Shown piece by piece: positions 30,202-39,175 of a stretch of DNA of 64,000 nucleotides. Both the position numbers and the translations under genes were made by a program. The DNA comes from Rhodococcus sp. 105337. GTDB taxonomy: Bacteria; Actinomycetota; Actinomycetes; Mycobacteriales; Mycobacteriaceae. The stretch covers positions 124,001 through 188,000 of the forward strand of contig NZ_JABAGQ010000007.1 in NCBI RefSeq assembly GCF_012844225.1, in the 5' to 3' direction. Under the pieces are notes generated by a model. It made no database searches. It had not been told where the DNA came from and was given only the letters and a program-made list of their open reading frames with translations. Numbering within the stretch: position 1 is the first letter of the stretch; each line of letters opens with the position of its first letter.

Positions 30202-31356
30202 ATGACAACGCAATTCGACGTGGTGGTGGTCGGCGCGGGGTACGCGGGCGTCACGGCGGCAAATCGGCTGGCACGCCACCCCGAGGTGGCAGTGACCGTG
30301 GTGAATCCGCGGCCGGTGTTCGTCGAACGAACCCGACTGCACCAGGTGGCCGCCGGTTCGGGGTCTGCCACCCACAACCTCGCCGACCTGCTGCATCCAC
30401 GCGCCTCGCTGCGAGTGGGTACAGCGGAACGGATCGAGCCCGACGCGGTAACGCTCACCGACGGCACGGCACTGCGGTGCGACGTCGTCGTGTACGCCGT
30501 CGGAAGCGGCCCGGCAACGAGCGCCGTGCCCGGGATGGAAAGAGCGTTCTCCGTCTCCGACCTCGAATCTGCGACAGCGCTGCACACCGCGCTCGCCGAA
30601 CTTCCCGCCCACGCGCCGGTTGTGGTCGTGGGTGGGGGCTTCACCGGCATCGAAGTCGCCGCCGAACTCGCGTCCGAACATCCCGGGGCCGACTACAGCC
30701 TCGTCGGTGATCCGGGCGCGGGCTTCCCGGACGGCACCCGGCAGTACGTGAACCGCACATTGGACAGCTTCGGTATCGACGTGCGGCCGCGCGTGCACAC
30801 GACGCGCCTGACCGAGGACGCGGTACTCCTCGACGACGGCACCGCGATCCCCGCTGCGCTCGTCGTCTGGGCCGGCGGATTCTCGGTTCCCGACCTCGCC
30901 CGTCGCAGCGGGCTGCCGGTGGACGCCTCCGGCAGGCTGCGCGTCGACGCCGGCCTGCAGTCGGCGGACGGCACCGCCGTGGTGGGTGTCGGCGACGCAG
31001 TGACCGTCGCGGGCCGGGGCCATATCCGGATGAGCTGCCAGGCCGCGATGCCGCTCGGCGCGCACGGTGCCGACACCGTCTGGGAGATCCTGCAAGGCCG
31101 CTCGCCCTCGCCGCTGTCGCTGAGGTTCGTCGCCCAATGTCTCTCGCTCGGACGCGGCCGCGGCGCGGTGCAGTTCACCGCACGTGACGACAGCCCCTCC
31201 GCGTTCTCGCTGCGTGGCCGGGCCGTCGCACCGGTGAAGGAATCGATATTGCGTGGGACGATCCTGTCGATGCGACGACAGGCTCGGGGCCGCGACCTCC
31301 GATCAGGGGAAGGTCAGGGCGGCGGCCTCATTCGACCCGCGAGGAGTGCGCAGTGA
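30202..31356 (+). CDS. FAD-dependent NADH dehydrogenase-like oxidoreductase (ECF41 partner)
   Basis: A 384-residue flavoprotein of the pyridine-nucleotide-disulfide/type II NADH dehydrogenase fold. The FAD motif VVVVGAGYAGVTAANRLA is at residues ~7-24, the NAD motif VVVVGGGFTGIEVAAELA is central, and VVGVGDAVTV near the C-terminus binds FAD. A basic C-terminal end (SMRRQARGRDLR) follows. No membrane anchor is obvious. The ATG at 30202 has GAAGGG upstream. Its last codons overlap the sigma-factor start by 4 bases, so the two are coupled, and an ECF41-like promoter stands before it. The electron acceptor is not known. Confidence 0.87.
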   Translation: MTTQFDVVVVGAGYAGVTAANRLARHPEVAVTVVNPRPVFVERTRLHQVAAGSGSATHNLADLLHPRASLRVGTAERIEPDAVTLTDGTALRCDVVVYAVGSGPATSAVPGMERAFSVSDLESATALHTALAELPAHAPVVVVGGGFTGIEVAAELASEHPGADYSLVGDPGAGFPDGTRQYVNRTLDSFGIDVRPRVHTTRLTEDAVLLDDGTAIPAALVVWAGGFSVPDLARRSGLPVDASGRLRVDAGLQSADGTAVVGVGDAVTVAGRGHIRMSCQAAMPLGAHGADTVWEILQGRSPSPLSLRFVAQCLSLGRGRGAVQFTARDDSPSAFSLRGRAVAPVKESILRGTILSMRRQARGRDLRSGEGQGGGLIRPARSAQ

Positions 31357-32234
31357 CGGCCGAGGACGTCTTCACCGAACACCGGGGGTTGTTGTTCTCG
31401 ATCGCGTACGAGATCACCGGGAGCGTCGCCGACAGTGAAGACGTCCTCCAGGACAGTTTCATGCGCTGGGCCGGCACCGATCGGGCCGCGGTCGACAACC
31501 CGCGTGCATACGCGGCGCAGATCGTGACCCGGCAGGCGCTCAACAGTCTGCGCTCGGCGCGGCGTCGCCGCGAGGAATACGTGGGCCCGTGGCTTCCCGA
31601 GCCTGTGCTCACAGTGCCGGATGCCTCCGGGGCGATCGAACTCGCCGAGTCGGTGTCGCTGGCGATGCTGTTGGTCCTGGAAACGTTGAGTCCGCTCGAA
31701 CGTGCAGTGTTCGTGATGCGTGAGGTGTTCGGATTCGACCACGTCCAGATCGCCGAGACCGTCGACCGCCGCGAGGACACCGTGCGACAGATTGCCCACC
31801 GAGCGCGCGAACACGTCCGTGCGCGCCGCCGTCGGTTCACCCCCGCGGGCGAGGAGACGAACCGGGTGGTCGTCGAATTCCTGGCCGCCGCCACCACCGG
31901 CAACGTCGACACCCTGTTGCAACTGCTGGCACCCGACGTCGTGTACATCGCGGACGGAGGAGGCAAGGCCACCGCAGCCAGGGTTCCGGTGATCGGCGCG
32001 GCCCGAGTGGCGCGGCTGTTCGGCGGGCTCGTGCGGCACCCGCTGCCGGACATGAGAATCGAGGCCGTCCCGGTCGGCAGCATGCCGGGACTGCTCGTGT
32101 ACTCAGGTGAAAAACTCGATCTCGTCCTCCAGTTCGAGATCGACAACGACCTGATCACGGGCGTGTACGTGGTACGCAACCCCGACAAGCTCGCGCATCT
32201 CGGGGCTCACCCGGGGGCTGCCGGGGCGATCTGA
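31353..32234 (+). CDS. ECF41-type RNA polymerase sigma factor with SnoaL-like C-terminal domain
   Basis: An extracytoplasmic-function sigma factor of 293 residues. Sigma-2 covers ~5-70 (FSIAYEITGSVADSEDVLQDSFMRW), sigma-4 ~103-160 (LSPLERAVFVMREVFGFDHVQIAETVDRREDTVRQIAHRARE), and a SnoaL-like domain follows to ~285. All three ECF41 marks are present: WLPEP at 80-84 in the linker, DGGGK at 201-205 and NPDKL at 276-280. In ECF41 factors the C-terminal domain controls activity in place of an anti-sigma factor, and no anti-sigma gene is adjacent. Overlaps the oxidoreductase by 4 bases. Similar to mycobacterial SigJ-type factors. Confidence 0.93.
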   Translation: MTAEDVFTEHRGLLFSIAYEITGSVADSEDVLQDSFMRWAGTDRAAVDNPRAYAAQIVTRQALNSLRSARRRREEYVGPWLPEPVLTVPDASGAIELAESVSLAMLLVLETLSPLERAVFVMREVFGFDHVQIAETVDRREDTVRQIAHRAREHVRARRRRFTPAGEETNRVVVEFLAAATTGNVDTLLQLLAPDVVYIADGGGKATAARVPVIGAARVARLFGGLVRHPLPDMRIEAVPVGSMPGLLVYSGEKLDLVLQFEIDNDLITGVYVVRNPDKLAHLGAHPGAAGAI

Positions 32235-32246
32235 CAAGCTCGAGCC

Positions 32247-33533
32247 ATGCGGATGGAACGGCTCGGGCGCGGTGGCACTCCCGCTCAGGTTCTCGCCTCC
32301 CTCGCGGAACGCGCGCGGAACCTCGGGGTGCCGCCTCCCGCGGCGGTGACGGGCGACTGGTTCGGCTCGGCCGCCCTGATCGCACCGTCCCTGGCCACCG
32401 GCGCGGTCGACCCGTCCGACGCCTTCGCGTGCCCGGATATCCGGGAGGCGCGTACGCCCGGGGGCCCGGTCGTCGGCGGCGGCTGGATCGGTTATCTCGC
32501 CTACCCGGACGGGTCTGCGTCCGGTCCGTCGCCGGAACACTCCGGGCTGCCCGCCGCGGCGGGCGGCTGGACCGACACCGTGCTCAGGCTCGATGCCGAC
32601 GGGTGCTGGTGGTACGAGACCCTCGGTGCTGCTCCGTGCCCGTCCGACCTGGCTGCCGCCGTCGTGGAACCTCGGGTCCGGGAGAGGTTCTGGCACATCG
32701 ATTGGTCGCCGCCGCACCGCGAGACGCACCGACGCGGTGTGGAGCAGTGCCTCGACGCGATCCGCGCCGGCGAGGTGTACCAGGCCTGCGTCTGCACGCG
32801 CTTCACCGGTACGTGGACCGGAGACCCGTTGGCGTTCTTCACCGCCGCAGTCGCGCGGACCGCACCCGCGCGCGCCGCATATCTGCAAGGACCATGGGGC
32901 GCCGTCGCGTCGCTCTCGCCCGAACTGTTCGTCTCCCGTCACGGCGACGCCCTGCGCTCGAGCCCCATCAAGGGCACGCTCCCGCTGTCCGCCGACCCGG
33001 CACTGCTGCGGGCATCGGTCAAGGACGTGGCGGAGAACATCATGATCGTCGACCTGGTTCGCAACGACCTGGGCCGGGTCGCGGAGACCGGCAGTGTCAC
33101 CGTCGAAGAACTGCTCGCGGTCCGGCCGGCGCCCGGGGTGTGGCACCTGGTCTCGACGGTGGCGGCCCGGTCGCGGCCCGGCGTCACCACCGCGGATCTT
33201 CTCGACGCGGCGTTCCCGCCGGCGTCGGTCACCGGATGTCCCAAGATCCGCGCTCGTGACCTGCTCCGGCAGTGGGAACCGCACTCCCGCGGCGTCTACT
33301 GCGGCACCGTCGGCATGTCGAGTCCGCTCGCCGGCACCGAATTGAACGTCGCGATCCGGACCGTGGAATTCGGCGCGGGAACCTGCGTGCTCGGCGTCGG
33401 CGGCGGGATCACGATCGATTCGGACCCCGACGCCGAATGGCAGGAATGCCTCGACAAGGCGGCGAGCATCCTCGCGCTCAGCACACCTCGCGAGCGGGTG
33501 CGGGCAGATCGAACCGCGGCAGGATGTCGCTGA
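32247..33533 (+). CDS. pabB: Aminodeoxychorismate synthase component I (PabB)
   Basis: PabB converts chorismate to 4-amino-4-deoxychorismate for folate. The 428-residue protein has a divergent N-terminal half and a C-terminal chorismate-binding domain. The key PIKGT motif (SSPIKGTLPLS) has the lysine typical of ADC synthase rather than the alanine of anthranilate synthase. Other motifs are ENIMIVDLVRNDLGRV, ASVTGCPKIRA, YCGTVGMSSP and IDSDPDAEWQECLDKA. ATG at 32247, 12 bases after the sigma-factor stop. The last 56 bases overlap the 3' end of the convergent nSTAND gene. Confidence 0.92.
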   Translation: MRMERLGRGGTPAQVLASLAERARNLGVPPPAAVTGDWFGSAALIAPSLATGAVDPSDAFACPDIREARTPGGPVVGGGWIGYLAYPDGSASGPSPEHSGLPAAAGGWTDTVLRLDADGCWWYETLGAAPCPSDLAAAVVEPRVRERFWHIDWSPPHRETHRRGVEQCLDAIRAGEVYQACVCTRFTGTWTGDPLAFFTAAVARTAPARAAYLQGPWGAVASLSPELFVSRHGDALRSSPIKGTLPLSADPALLRASVKDVAENIMIVDLVRNDLGRVAETGSVTVEELLAVRPAPGVWHLVSTVAARSRPGVTTADLLDAAFPPASVTGCPKIRARDLLRQWEPHSRGVYCGTVGMSSPLAGTELNVAIRTVEFGAGTCVLGVGGGITIDSDPDAEWQECLDKAASILALSTPRERVRADRTAAGCR

Positions 33534-36500
33534 CCCGTCCGGACGTAGAGCGGCAGACCCGCTGCGCGACAGCGGCCGCGTCGAGATTCCACATCCGGAG
33601 CACCCCGTCGCCGCCCGCTGCCACAACCGTTCCGTTGGGCCGGAACACCACCTGCCAGCGTCCGACCCCGGTGTCGGTGATCGGGCCACCGACCTCCCGC
33701 ATGCCCTCCGCGTCGGACACGTCCCACAACCGGATCGTCCCGTCGTCGCTGCCGCTGATCGCTTTGGTGCCGTCACGGGTGATCGATACCGAGTACACGG
33801 TGCCGGTGTGGCCGCGAAGCGCTTGGGGTCGCGCGGTGAAGTTTCCGGCGACGTCCCGATCCCACATCAGAACTCCGTGATCGTCGCTGCCGGTGACCAG
33901 CACGTCCCCTTCACGCCCGAATGCCGCGGCGTTGACTCCGGCATCGTGCCCGCCGGACACCGTGGTGGGGATGGGAGCCCGCGGGTCGGCGATATCCCAC
34001 GCGTAGATGCTGCTGTCCGCGCTCGCTACGACGAGGCTCCGGCCGTCCGGGCTGATCACGGCGGTACGGACCAGATTCTCGGGACCGGTGAGCGGATCTC
34101 CCCACGGCACCGGCGCTGCGGGGTCGGCGATGTCCCACAACTGCACCGAGAAGTCGTCGGCACCGGTCACCAGAGTCGCGCCGTCCGGTGAGAACGCGAG
34201 AGACGAGGTGAACCGGGTGCCCAGCGGAACAGGATCGGCAAACGGTCGCGGGTCGGCGGGATCGCGGACATCCCAGAGTTGGACGCTCCCGCCGGAGGTG
34301 GGTGCCGTCGCGAGAACGGTGCCGGAGGGCGACAACGCGCACACGTAGGCACCGCCGAGCGGGCGGGGCAGGGTCACGCCTCCCGCGCGGTCCCAGTCTC
34401 CGGCATCGTCGACTCGCCACAACGACACCGTCGGGCCGTAGCTGCCGGTGGCGACGAGATCCCCGGCGCGGCTGACGGATGGCTTGGTCAATGCCGCATC
34501 GACGACGGAGATCCGTGTGTGCGGCATCGTCCAGACACGCAGATTGGCGTCCTGACCTCCGGTGATCACCGTGTCTCCGTCCGGAGTGATCGCGAGGGTG
34601 GCGACACCGCCGCCGTGACCGGTCAGCGCGGGACTGATTTCGTCGAGGTACCGCTCCTCGGGGTCGATGTCCCAGAGTTTCGCGGTGCCGTCCCAGGACG
34701 CACTGGCCAGCGTCCGGCCGTCCGGAAGGAACGCGATACTCCAGACACCGCCGGTGTGGGCGCGCACAGGAACCCCGACGGGATACGGGGCCCTCGGATC
34801 GCTGGTGTCGAACAGGCGCAACACGCCGTCGTCGCTGCTGGCCGCGAGGGTCCTGCCGTCGCCGCTGAACCCGACCGAGTGCGCGACGTCCTCGAATCCC
34901 CGCAGCGGCTCGCCCAGGGGAACCGGTGCTGCCCGGTCGGTGACGTCCCAGAGCCGCACGGTGCGATCGTCGCTGGATGTGGCCATCACGGCCCCGTCCG
35001 GCCGGAAGGCGACGGTCCGCACCGCGCCCTCGTGGCCGCGGACCGACGCCACCGGAAAACGCCCCGACGTCGGATCGGACGTGTCGAGGAGCGCGACCGT
35101 ACCGTCGTCGTAGGGCACGGCGAGCACACGGCCCGACGGTCCGTACCTCACGTTGTGGACGGCGCCCGAGGCGAAGGTCTCCTGGTCCAGCACCGGCCTC
35201 GGTGCGGCGTGATCGGAGATATCGAAGATCCACACCGCACCGTCGCCGCCGCCCGCGGCGAGGTATCGGCCGTCCGGACTGAAGGACACCGACGCCATGT
35301 ACTTCGAGGACAGCTGGAGCGGATCGCCGATCACCGCCGGCCCGGAGTCCTCCCCGAGCGACCAGAGACGGACGGTACCGTCGTCGCTCGCCGAGGCGAG
35401 CACCGAACCGTCCAGGGAGACGGCGGTGCTGTACACCGGCCCGGTATGCCCCCTGAGGGTGTTGGCGAGGGGAACCCCCTGGGTCGCGATGAGCCGCGAA
35501 TACGCCACGTCGCTGTCGGGCCGCAGGTGAGCGGCCGCCAGCGCGAGGTGTGACGACGTGGTCGGGTCCTCGTCACGCATGGAGTCGGACAACGCGATGA
35601 TCTGCTGGAACTGCGCGGTGCTGCGTTCTGCCTCCGCGCGCCCCTTCGCCACCCAGGCGACCCCGCTCATCACCAGCGCGACCAGCGCCGCGAGTGCCAG
35701 AACCGCGATGATGGCGCGTCGCCTTCTACCCAGCCAGGCGATCTGTCTCCTCGACGCATCGAGGAACTCCACGGCGTTCGGACTGAGTGCGACCACGTCG
35801 TCCGTGCGCGGCGCAGACCCCGGGTCGCCGAGACTGGGATTCTGTTCGGCCACGACGTCCATACGCCCGCGCTGATAGAGAAGCCCCTTGTTGCGACCGC
35901 TCTCGATCCAGGTCACCGCGTCGGCTTCGATCCTCTGCCGCAGCGCGGCATCGGCCCGGTCGTCCTGGATCCAGGATTTCAGGCGCGGCCACGCGTCGAT
36001 CACCGCGTCGTGGATGAGTTCGACGCTTCCGGCATCCGCGACCAGCACGCGAGCAGACACGAAATGGTCGACGACGCGCGCCGCGGCGTCGCGGTTGCCA
36101 CCCGCGACCGCAAGTAGTTCGGGCAGCGGGCGGGCGATCTTGACGTCGGTGCCCGTCGCCGTCACGTACACGAGGTGCACGAGCATGGCCCGGGCCAGCG
36201 CACGATCGGCTTCGTCGAGTTTCTCCCACGCACGTTCCGCACTCGCGGCGATGGAACCGCGTACACCGCCCGTCGCGCGATACGCCGCGACCGTCAGGGC
36301 CCCGCCGGAGCGTTTGTCCCACAGGGTGTCGAGCAGGTGCGAGAGCAACGGCAGTTCCTTGCCGCTGATCTCGCCGTCCGCCAGACCCCCGAGATCGTGC
36401 AGGATCAGGTCGACGAGGCCCGCCTCGAGTCGCACGCCCACCATCCGTGCGGGCACGGTGATGACTTCGACCAGGTCGGAGCGTTCGAGAGGCTGCACGG

Positions 36501-37449
36501 TCTTGGTGCGACGTTCGAGTGCGCGGGCAAGAACAGGGCAGGTGACGGCCTTGTCGTAGAAATCCGACCGCATCGTCGCGACGACGATGGCCGGGGCGTC
36601 ACCGACGTGTCCGGTCGCGGCGATCTCGAGCAGTCGCAGGAACTCGGTGCGCTCGGCAGGGTCGGTGCACTGGGTGAACAGCTCTTCGATCTGGTCGACG
36701 ACGATGAGCAGCGTGGACGCCGACATCCGCGCGAGTTCGGCGCGCAACGCCGCTTGCACGGCGGCGGGGTCGGTGCGGTCCTCGACCTCGGCGAGTCCCG
36801 GGAGCAGTTCCGTCAGCCGTGCGACGGGGTGGGTGCCCGGGGTCAGGACCAGTGATCGGCAGTCCGATCCTCCGCAGATCTGCGGGATCACGCCCGCACG
36901 CACGAGCGAGGACTTGCCGACGCCCGACGCGCCGGTGACGATGACCGGGCCCTGACCGTGCGCCGCGGTCACGACGTCGGCGAGTGCCCGCACGCTCTGG
37001 GTGCGGCCGAAGAACAGCCGGGCGTCCTTCTCCTGATACGACGCGAGCCCTTTGTAGGGGCGCATGCCCTGCGGCACCGACGGCGGCGTTTTCTCGGCGC
37101 GGGGTGCGCCGGACTGTCCCCGGGCGTTGGTCCACCAGGACTCCCACTGTTTCAGTGAGTACAACCCGGTGACGGGTGGCTCGGAGTTGAGGTCGCGAGC
37201 CGCGCGGATGAGGACGACCAGTACCGGGTGGACCGATTCGAAACTGGCGGGTAACCGGTTCCCGCTCCGCCAGTCGCTCACGCGCTGAACGGACACGACG
37301 CGGTCGGTGCCCATCGCTCTGGCCACCGCAGCAGCTTCCGACACGACCTTCTTCAGTGCGGGACGGCCGGCAGCGGCGAACAGCATGCGGAGTTGGTCGG
37401 CGAAGAACTGCCGCTGGGCTGCGCCAGGTTTTCGGCTGGTCTCCGACAT
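33478..37449 (-). CDS. Giant nSTAND NTPase with N-terminal HTH-like domain, one membrane segment and 14 WD40 repeats
   Basis: A 1323-residue signal-transduction NTPase. Residues ~10-90 form an HTH-like helical unit (VSVQRVSDWRSGNRLPASF). An nSTAND1 domain follows from ~131 (PYKGLASYQEKDARLFFGR), with Walker A GASGVGKS at 173-180 and Walker B LLIVVDQIEELF at 247-258. A single hydrophobic segment lies at ~579-601. From ~665 to ~1300 I count 14 WD40 repeats (for example GHTGPVYSTAVSLDG and GSDDGTIRLWDV), enough for two seven-bladed propellers. The layout predicts a sensor whose propellers and NTPase sit on opposite sides of the membrane, or a tail that only anchors. Role unknown; related STAND proteins act in regulation, cell death or phage defence. 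ATG at 37449. Confidence 0.9.
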   Translation of the reverse strand: MSETSRKPGAAQRQFFADQLRMLFAAAGRPALKKVVSEAAAVARAMGTDRVVSVQRVSDWRSGNRLPASFESVHPVLVVLIRAARDLNSEPPVTGLYSLKQWESWWTNARGQSGAPRAEKTPPSVPQGMRPYKGLASYQEKDARLFFGRTQSVRALADVVTAAHGQGPVIVTGASGVGKSSLVRAGVIPQICGGSDCRSLVLTPGTHPVARLTELLPGLAEVEDRTDPAAVQAALRAELARMSASTLLIVVDQIEELFTQCTDPAERTEFLRLLEIAATGHVGDAPAIVVATMRSDFYDKAVTCPVLARALERRTKTVQPLERSDLVEVITVPARMVGVRLEAGLVDLILHDLGGLADGEISGKELPLLSHLLDTLWDKRSGGALTVAAYRATGGVRGSIAASAERAWEKLDEADRALARAMLVHLVYVTATGTDVKIARPLPELLAVAGGNRDAAARVVDHFVSARVLVADAGSVELIHDAVIDAWPRLKSWIQDDRADAALRQRIEADAVTWIESGRNKGLLYQRGRMDVVAEQNPSLGDPGSAPRTDDVVALSPNAVEFLDASRRQIAWLGRRRRAIIAVLALAALVALVMSGVAWVAKGRAEAERSTAQFQQIIALSDSMRDEDPTTSSHLALAAAHLRPDSDVAYSRLIATQGVPLANTLRGHTGPVYSTAVSLDGSVLASASDDGTVRLWSLGEDSGPAVIGDPLQLSSKYMASVSFSPDGRYLAAGGGDGAVWIFDISDHAAPRPVLDQETFASGAVHNVRYGPSGRVLAVPYDDGTVALLDTSDPTSGRFPVASVRGHEGAVRTVAFRPDGAVMATSSDDRTVRLWDVTDRAAPVPLGEPLRGFEDVAHSVGFSGDGRTLAASSDDGVLRLFDTSDPRAPYPVGVPVRAHTGGVWSIAFLPDGRTLASASWDGTAKLWDIDPEERYLDEISPALTGHGGGVATLAITPDGDTVITGGQDANLRVWTMPHTRISVVDAALTKPSVSRAGDLVATGSYGPTVSLWRVDDAGDWDRAGGVTLPRPLGGAYVCALSPSGTVLATAPTSGGSVQLWDVRDPADPRPFADPVPLGTRFTSSLAFSPDGATLVTGADDFSVQLWDIADPAAPVPWGDPLTGPENLVRTAVISPDGRSLVVASADSSIYAWDIADPRAPIPTTVSGGHDAGVNAAAFGREGDVLVTGSDDHGVLMWDRDVAGNFTARPQALRGHTGTVYSVSITRDGTKAISGSDDGTIRLWDVSDAEGMREVGGPITDTGVGRWQVVFRPNGTVVAAGGDGVLRMWNLDAAAVAQRVCRSTSGRVSDILPRFDLPAPAREVC

Positions 37450-37711
37450 CTTTTCCGCGCCCTTTCACCTCCCGTTTCCTCGCGGATCGGGTCCCATCTG
37501 TCCGCTGCGGAATAATTCCTCACCGCAGCTGAGCTGGGATGATACCCGTTCCGCGCGGTTGGGCCTTTGTACGACCCGCCGGGAGGCGGGCAAAGTGGAT
37601 GCCACGCAAGGGGTCGCTCCCTTGCCGGGTGGGGTGGGGCCTCCGCGCTGATAGGGGCTGATGAGGGGTAGTCCCGGTCCGCGCGGAGGAAACCCCCCGA
37701 GGACACGCCGG
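37450..37711. other. Non-coding gap with two GC hairpins
   Basis: This 262-base stretch between the AGCS stop and the nSTAND start (both minus) has no convincing gene. It contains CCCGCC-GGGA-GGCGGG at 37575-37590 and GCAAGGG-gtcgct-CCCTTGC at 37606-37625. They may end the AGCS transcript or form the nSTAND mRNA leader. Confidence 0.55.
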
Positions 37712-39112
37712 TTACGCGCTGTCCGGCTTCTCGAGTGTTCGGTTCTCTCCGAGCAGATACGGATCGCGGTCGAGGTAGGCCTTCGTCTCCCGCGCGATCA
37801 TCCCGGACAGGACCAGCAGTCCGATCAGGTTCGGCAGGGCCATGAGCCCGTTCATCACGTCGGAGAAGTTCCACACCACCTCGAGTTCGGTGGTCGCGCC
37901 GATGAACACCACCACCACGAAGACGGCGCGGTACGGCAGCACGCCCCGCGAACCCACGAGACGTTCGAGGCACCGCTCCCCGTAGTACGACCAACCGAGA
38001 ATCGTCGAGAACGCGAAGAACACCACCGAGACGGCGACGATCCAGCCGCCCCACTCACCGCCGAGGCCGGTTTCGAACGCCGTGGACGTCATGGTCGAGC
38101 CGCGCTCTCCGGTGGTCCACGCGCCGGTCGTGATGATGACCATGCCGGTGAAGGTGACGACGACGATCGTGTCGATGAAGGTCTGCGTCATGGACACGAG
38201 ACCCTGGCGCACGGGATGCGTGGTCTGGGCTGCGGCGGCCGCGATCGCCGCACTGCCCATCCCCGACTCGTTCGAGAAGATGCCGCGGGCGACGCCGTAG
38301 CGCAGAGCGACCATGAACACCGAGCCGATGAACCCGCCGGTGGCGGCGGTGCCGGTGAACGCGTCGGAGAAGACGAGAGCGAACGCCGACGGAAGCTCGC
38401 CGATGTTGATCGCCAGCACGAGGATGCCGGCGCCGACGTACAGAACGATCATCGCCGGCACGAAACCGGCGGTCACCTTGCCGATCGACTTGATGCCGCC
38501 GAGCAGCACCGCACCCGCGAGCACCGCCATCACGACACCACTGGTCCACGTGGGTACGCCGAACGTGTCGTCGAGCTGGGTGGCGACGGTGTTCGCCTGC
38601 GTCATGTTGCCGATTCCGAAGCTCGCCAGGACCGCGAACACCGCGAACATCAGACTGAGGATCAGGCCGAATCGGTTCGGAATCGCTCGCGCGAGGTAGT
38701 GCTGCGGTCCGCCGTTCTGTTCACCCCTGGCGTCCACGCGGCGGTACTTCACGCCGAGGAACGCTTCGGAGTACTTGCTGGCCATACCGACAAGGCCGGT
38801 GATCCACATCCAGAACAGGGCGCCCGGCCCGCCGAAGTAGATCGCGGTGGCCACACCGGCGATGTTGCCGACGCCGACCGTGGCCGCCAGGGCGGTGGTC
38901 AAGGCCTGGTACTGCGAGATGTCGCCTTCCGTGGCACCGGGATCGTGCCGGGTGATCAGTCCCAGCCGCAATGCGGGCCACAGCTTCCGGAACTGCACAC
39001 CGCGCAGGCGGATGGTCAGCACCAGACCGGTGCCCAACAGAAGCGGAATCAGCAGGAACGGACCCCAGACCACCTCCGCTGTCTTGACGAAAAAGTCGTT
39101 CAGCGCGTTCAT
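37712..39112 (-). CDS. Sodium:alanine/glycine symporter (AGCS family)
   Basis: A 466-residue secondary transporter of the alanine/glycine:cation symporter family. It has about 11 hydrophobic helices and the family segments [47 protein letters not shown] (substrate/Na+ site helix), [18 protein letters not shown], and [34 protein letters not shown]. The ATG at 39112 has GGGGAG upstream. It follows rsmI after 63 bases on the same strand. No glycine riboswitch is visible in that gap. Confidence 0.93.
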   Translation of the reverse strand: MNALNDFFVKTAEVVWGPFLLIPLLLGTGLVLTIRLRGVQFRKLWPALRLGLITRHDPGATEGDISQYQALTTALAATVGVGNIAGVATAIYFGGPGALFWMWITGLVGMASKYSEAFLGVKYRRVDARGEQNGGPQHYLARAIPNRFGLILSLMFAVFAVLASFGIGNMTQANTVATQLDDTFGVPTWTSGVVMAVLAGAVLLGGIKSIGKVTAGFVPAMIVLYVGAGILVLAINIGELPSAFALVFSDAFTGTAATGGFIGSVFMVALRYGVARGIFSNESGMGSAAIAAAAAQTTHPVRQGLVSMTQTFIDTIVVVTFTGMVIITTGAWTTGERGSTMTSTAFETGLGGEWGGWIVAVSVVFFAFSTILGWSYYGERCLERLVGSRGVLPYRAVFVVVVFIGATTELEVVWNFSDVMNGLMALPNLIGLLVLSGMIARETKAYLDRDPYLLGENRTLEKPDSA

Positions 39113-39175
39113 CTACTCCCCTGGTCCTCGATTCGACCGGGAAAGTGTAGGCCCACCCGCCGGGGTTGCCTCGTC

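Noticed and set aside
39113-39175. Glycine riboswitch before the AGCS symporter
   Set aside because: The gap to rsmI is only 63 bases and shows no glycine aptamer core, so there is no room or evidence.
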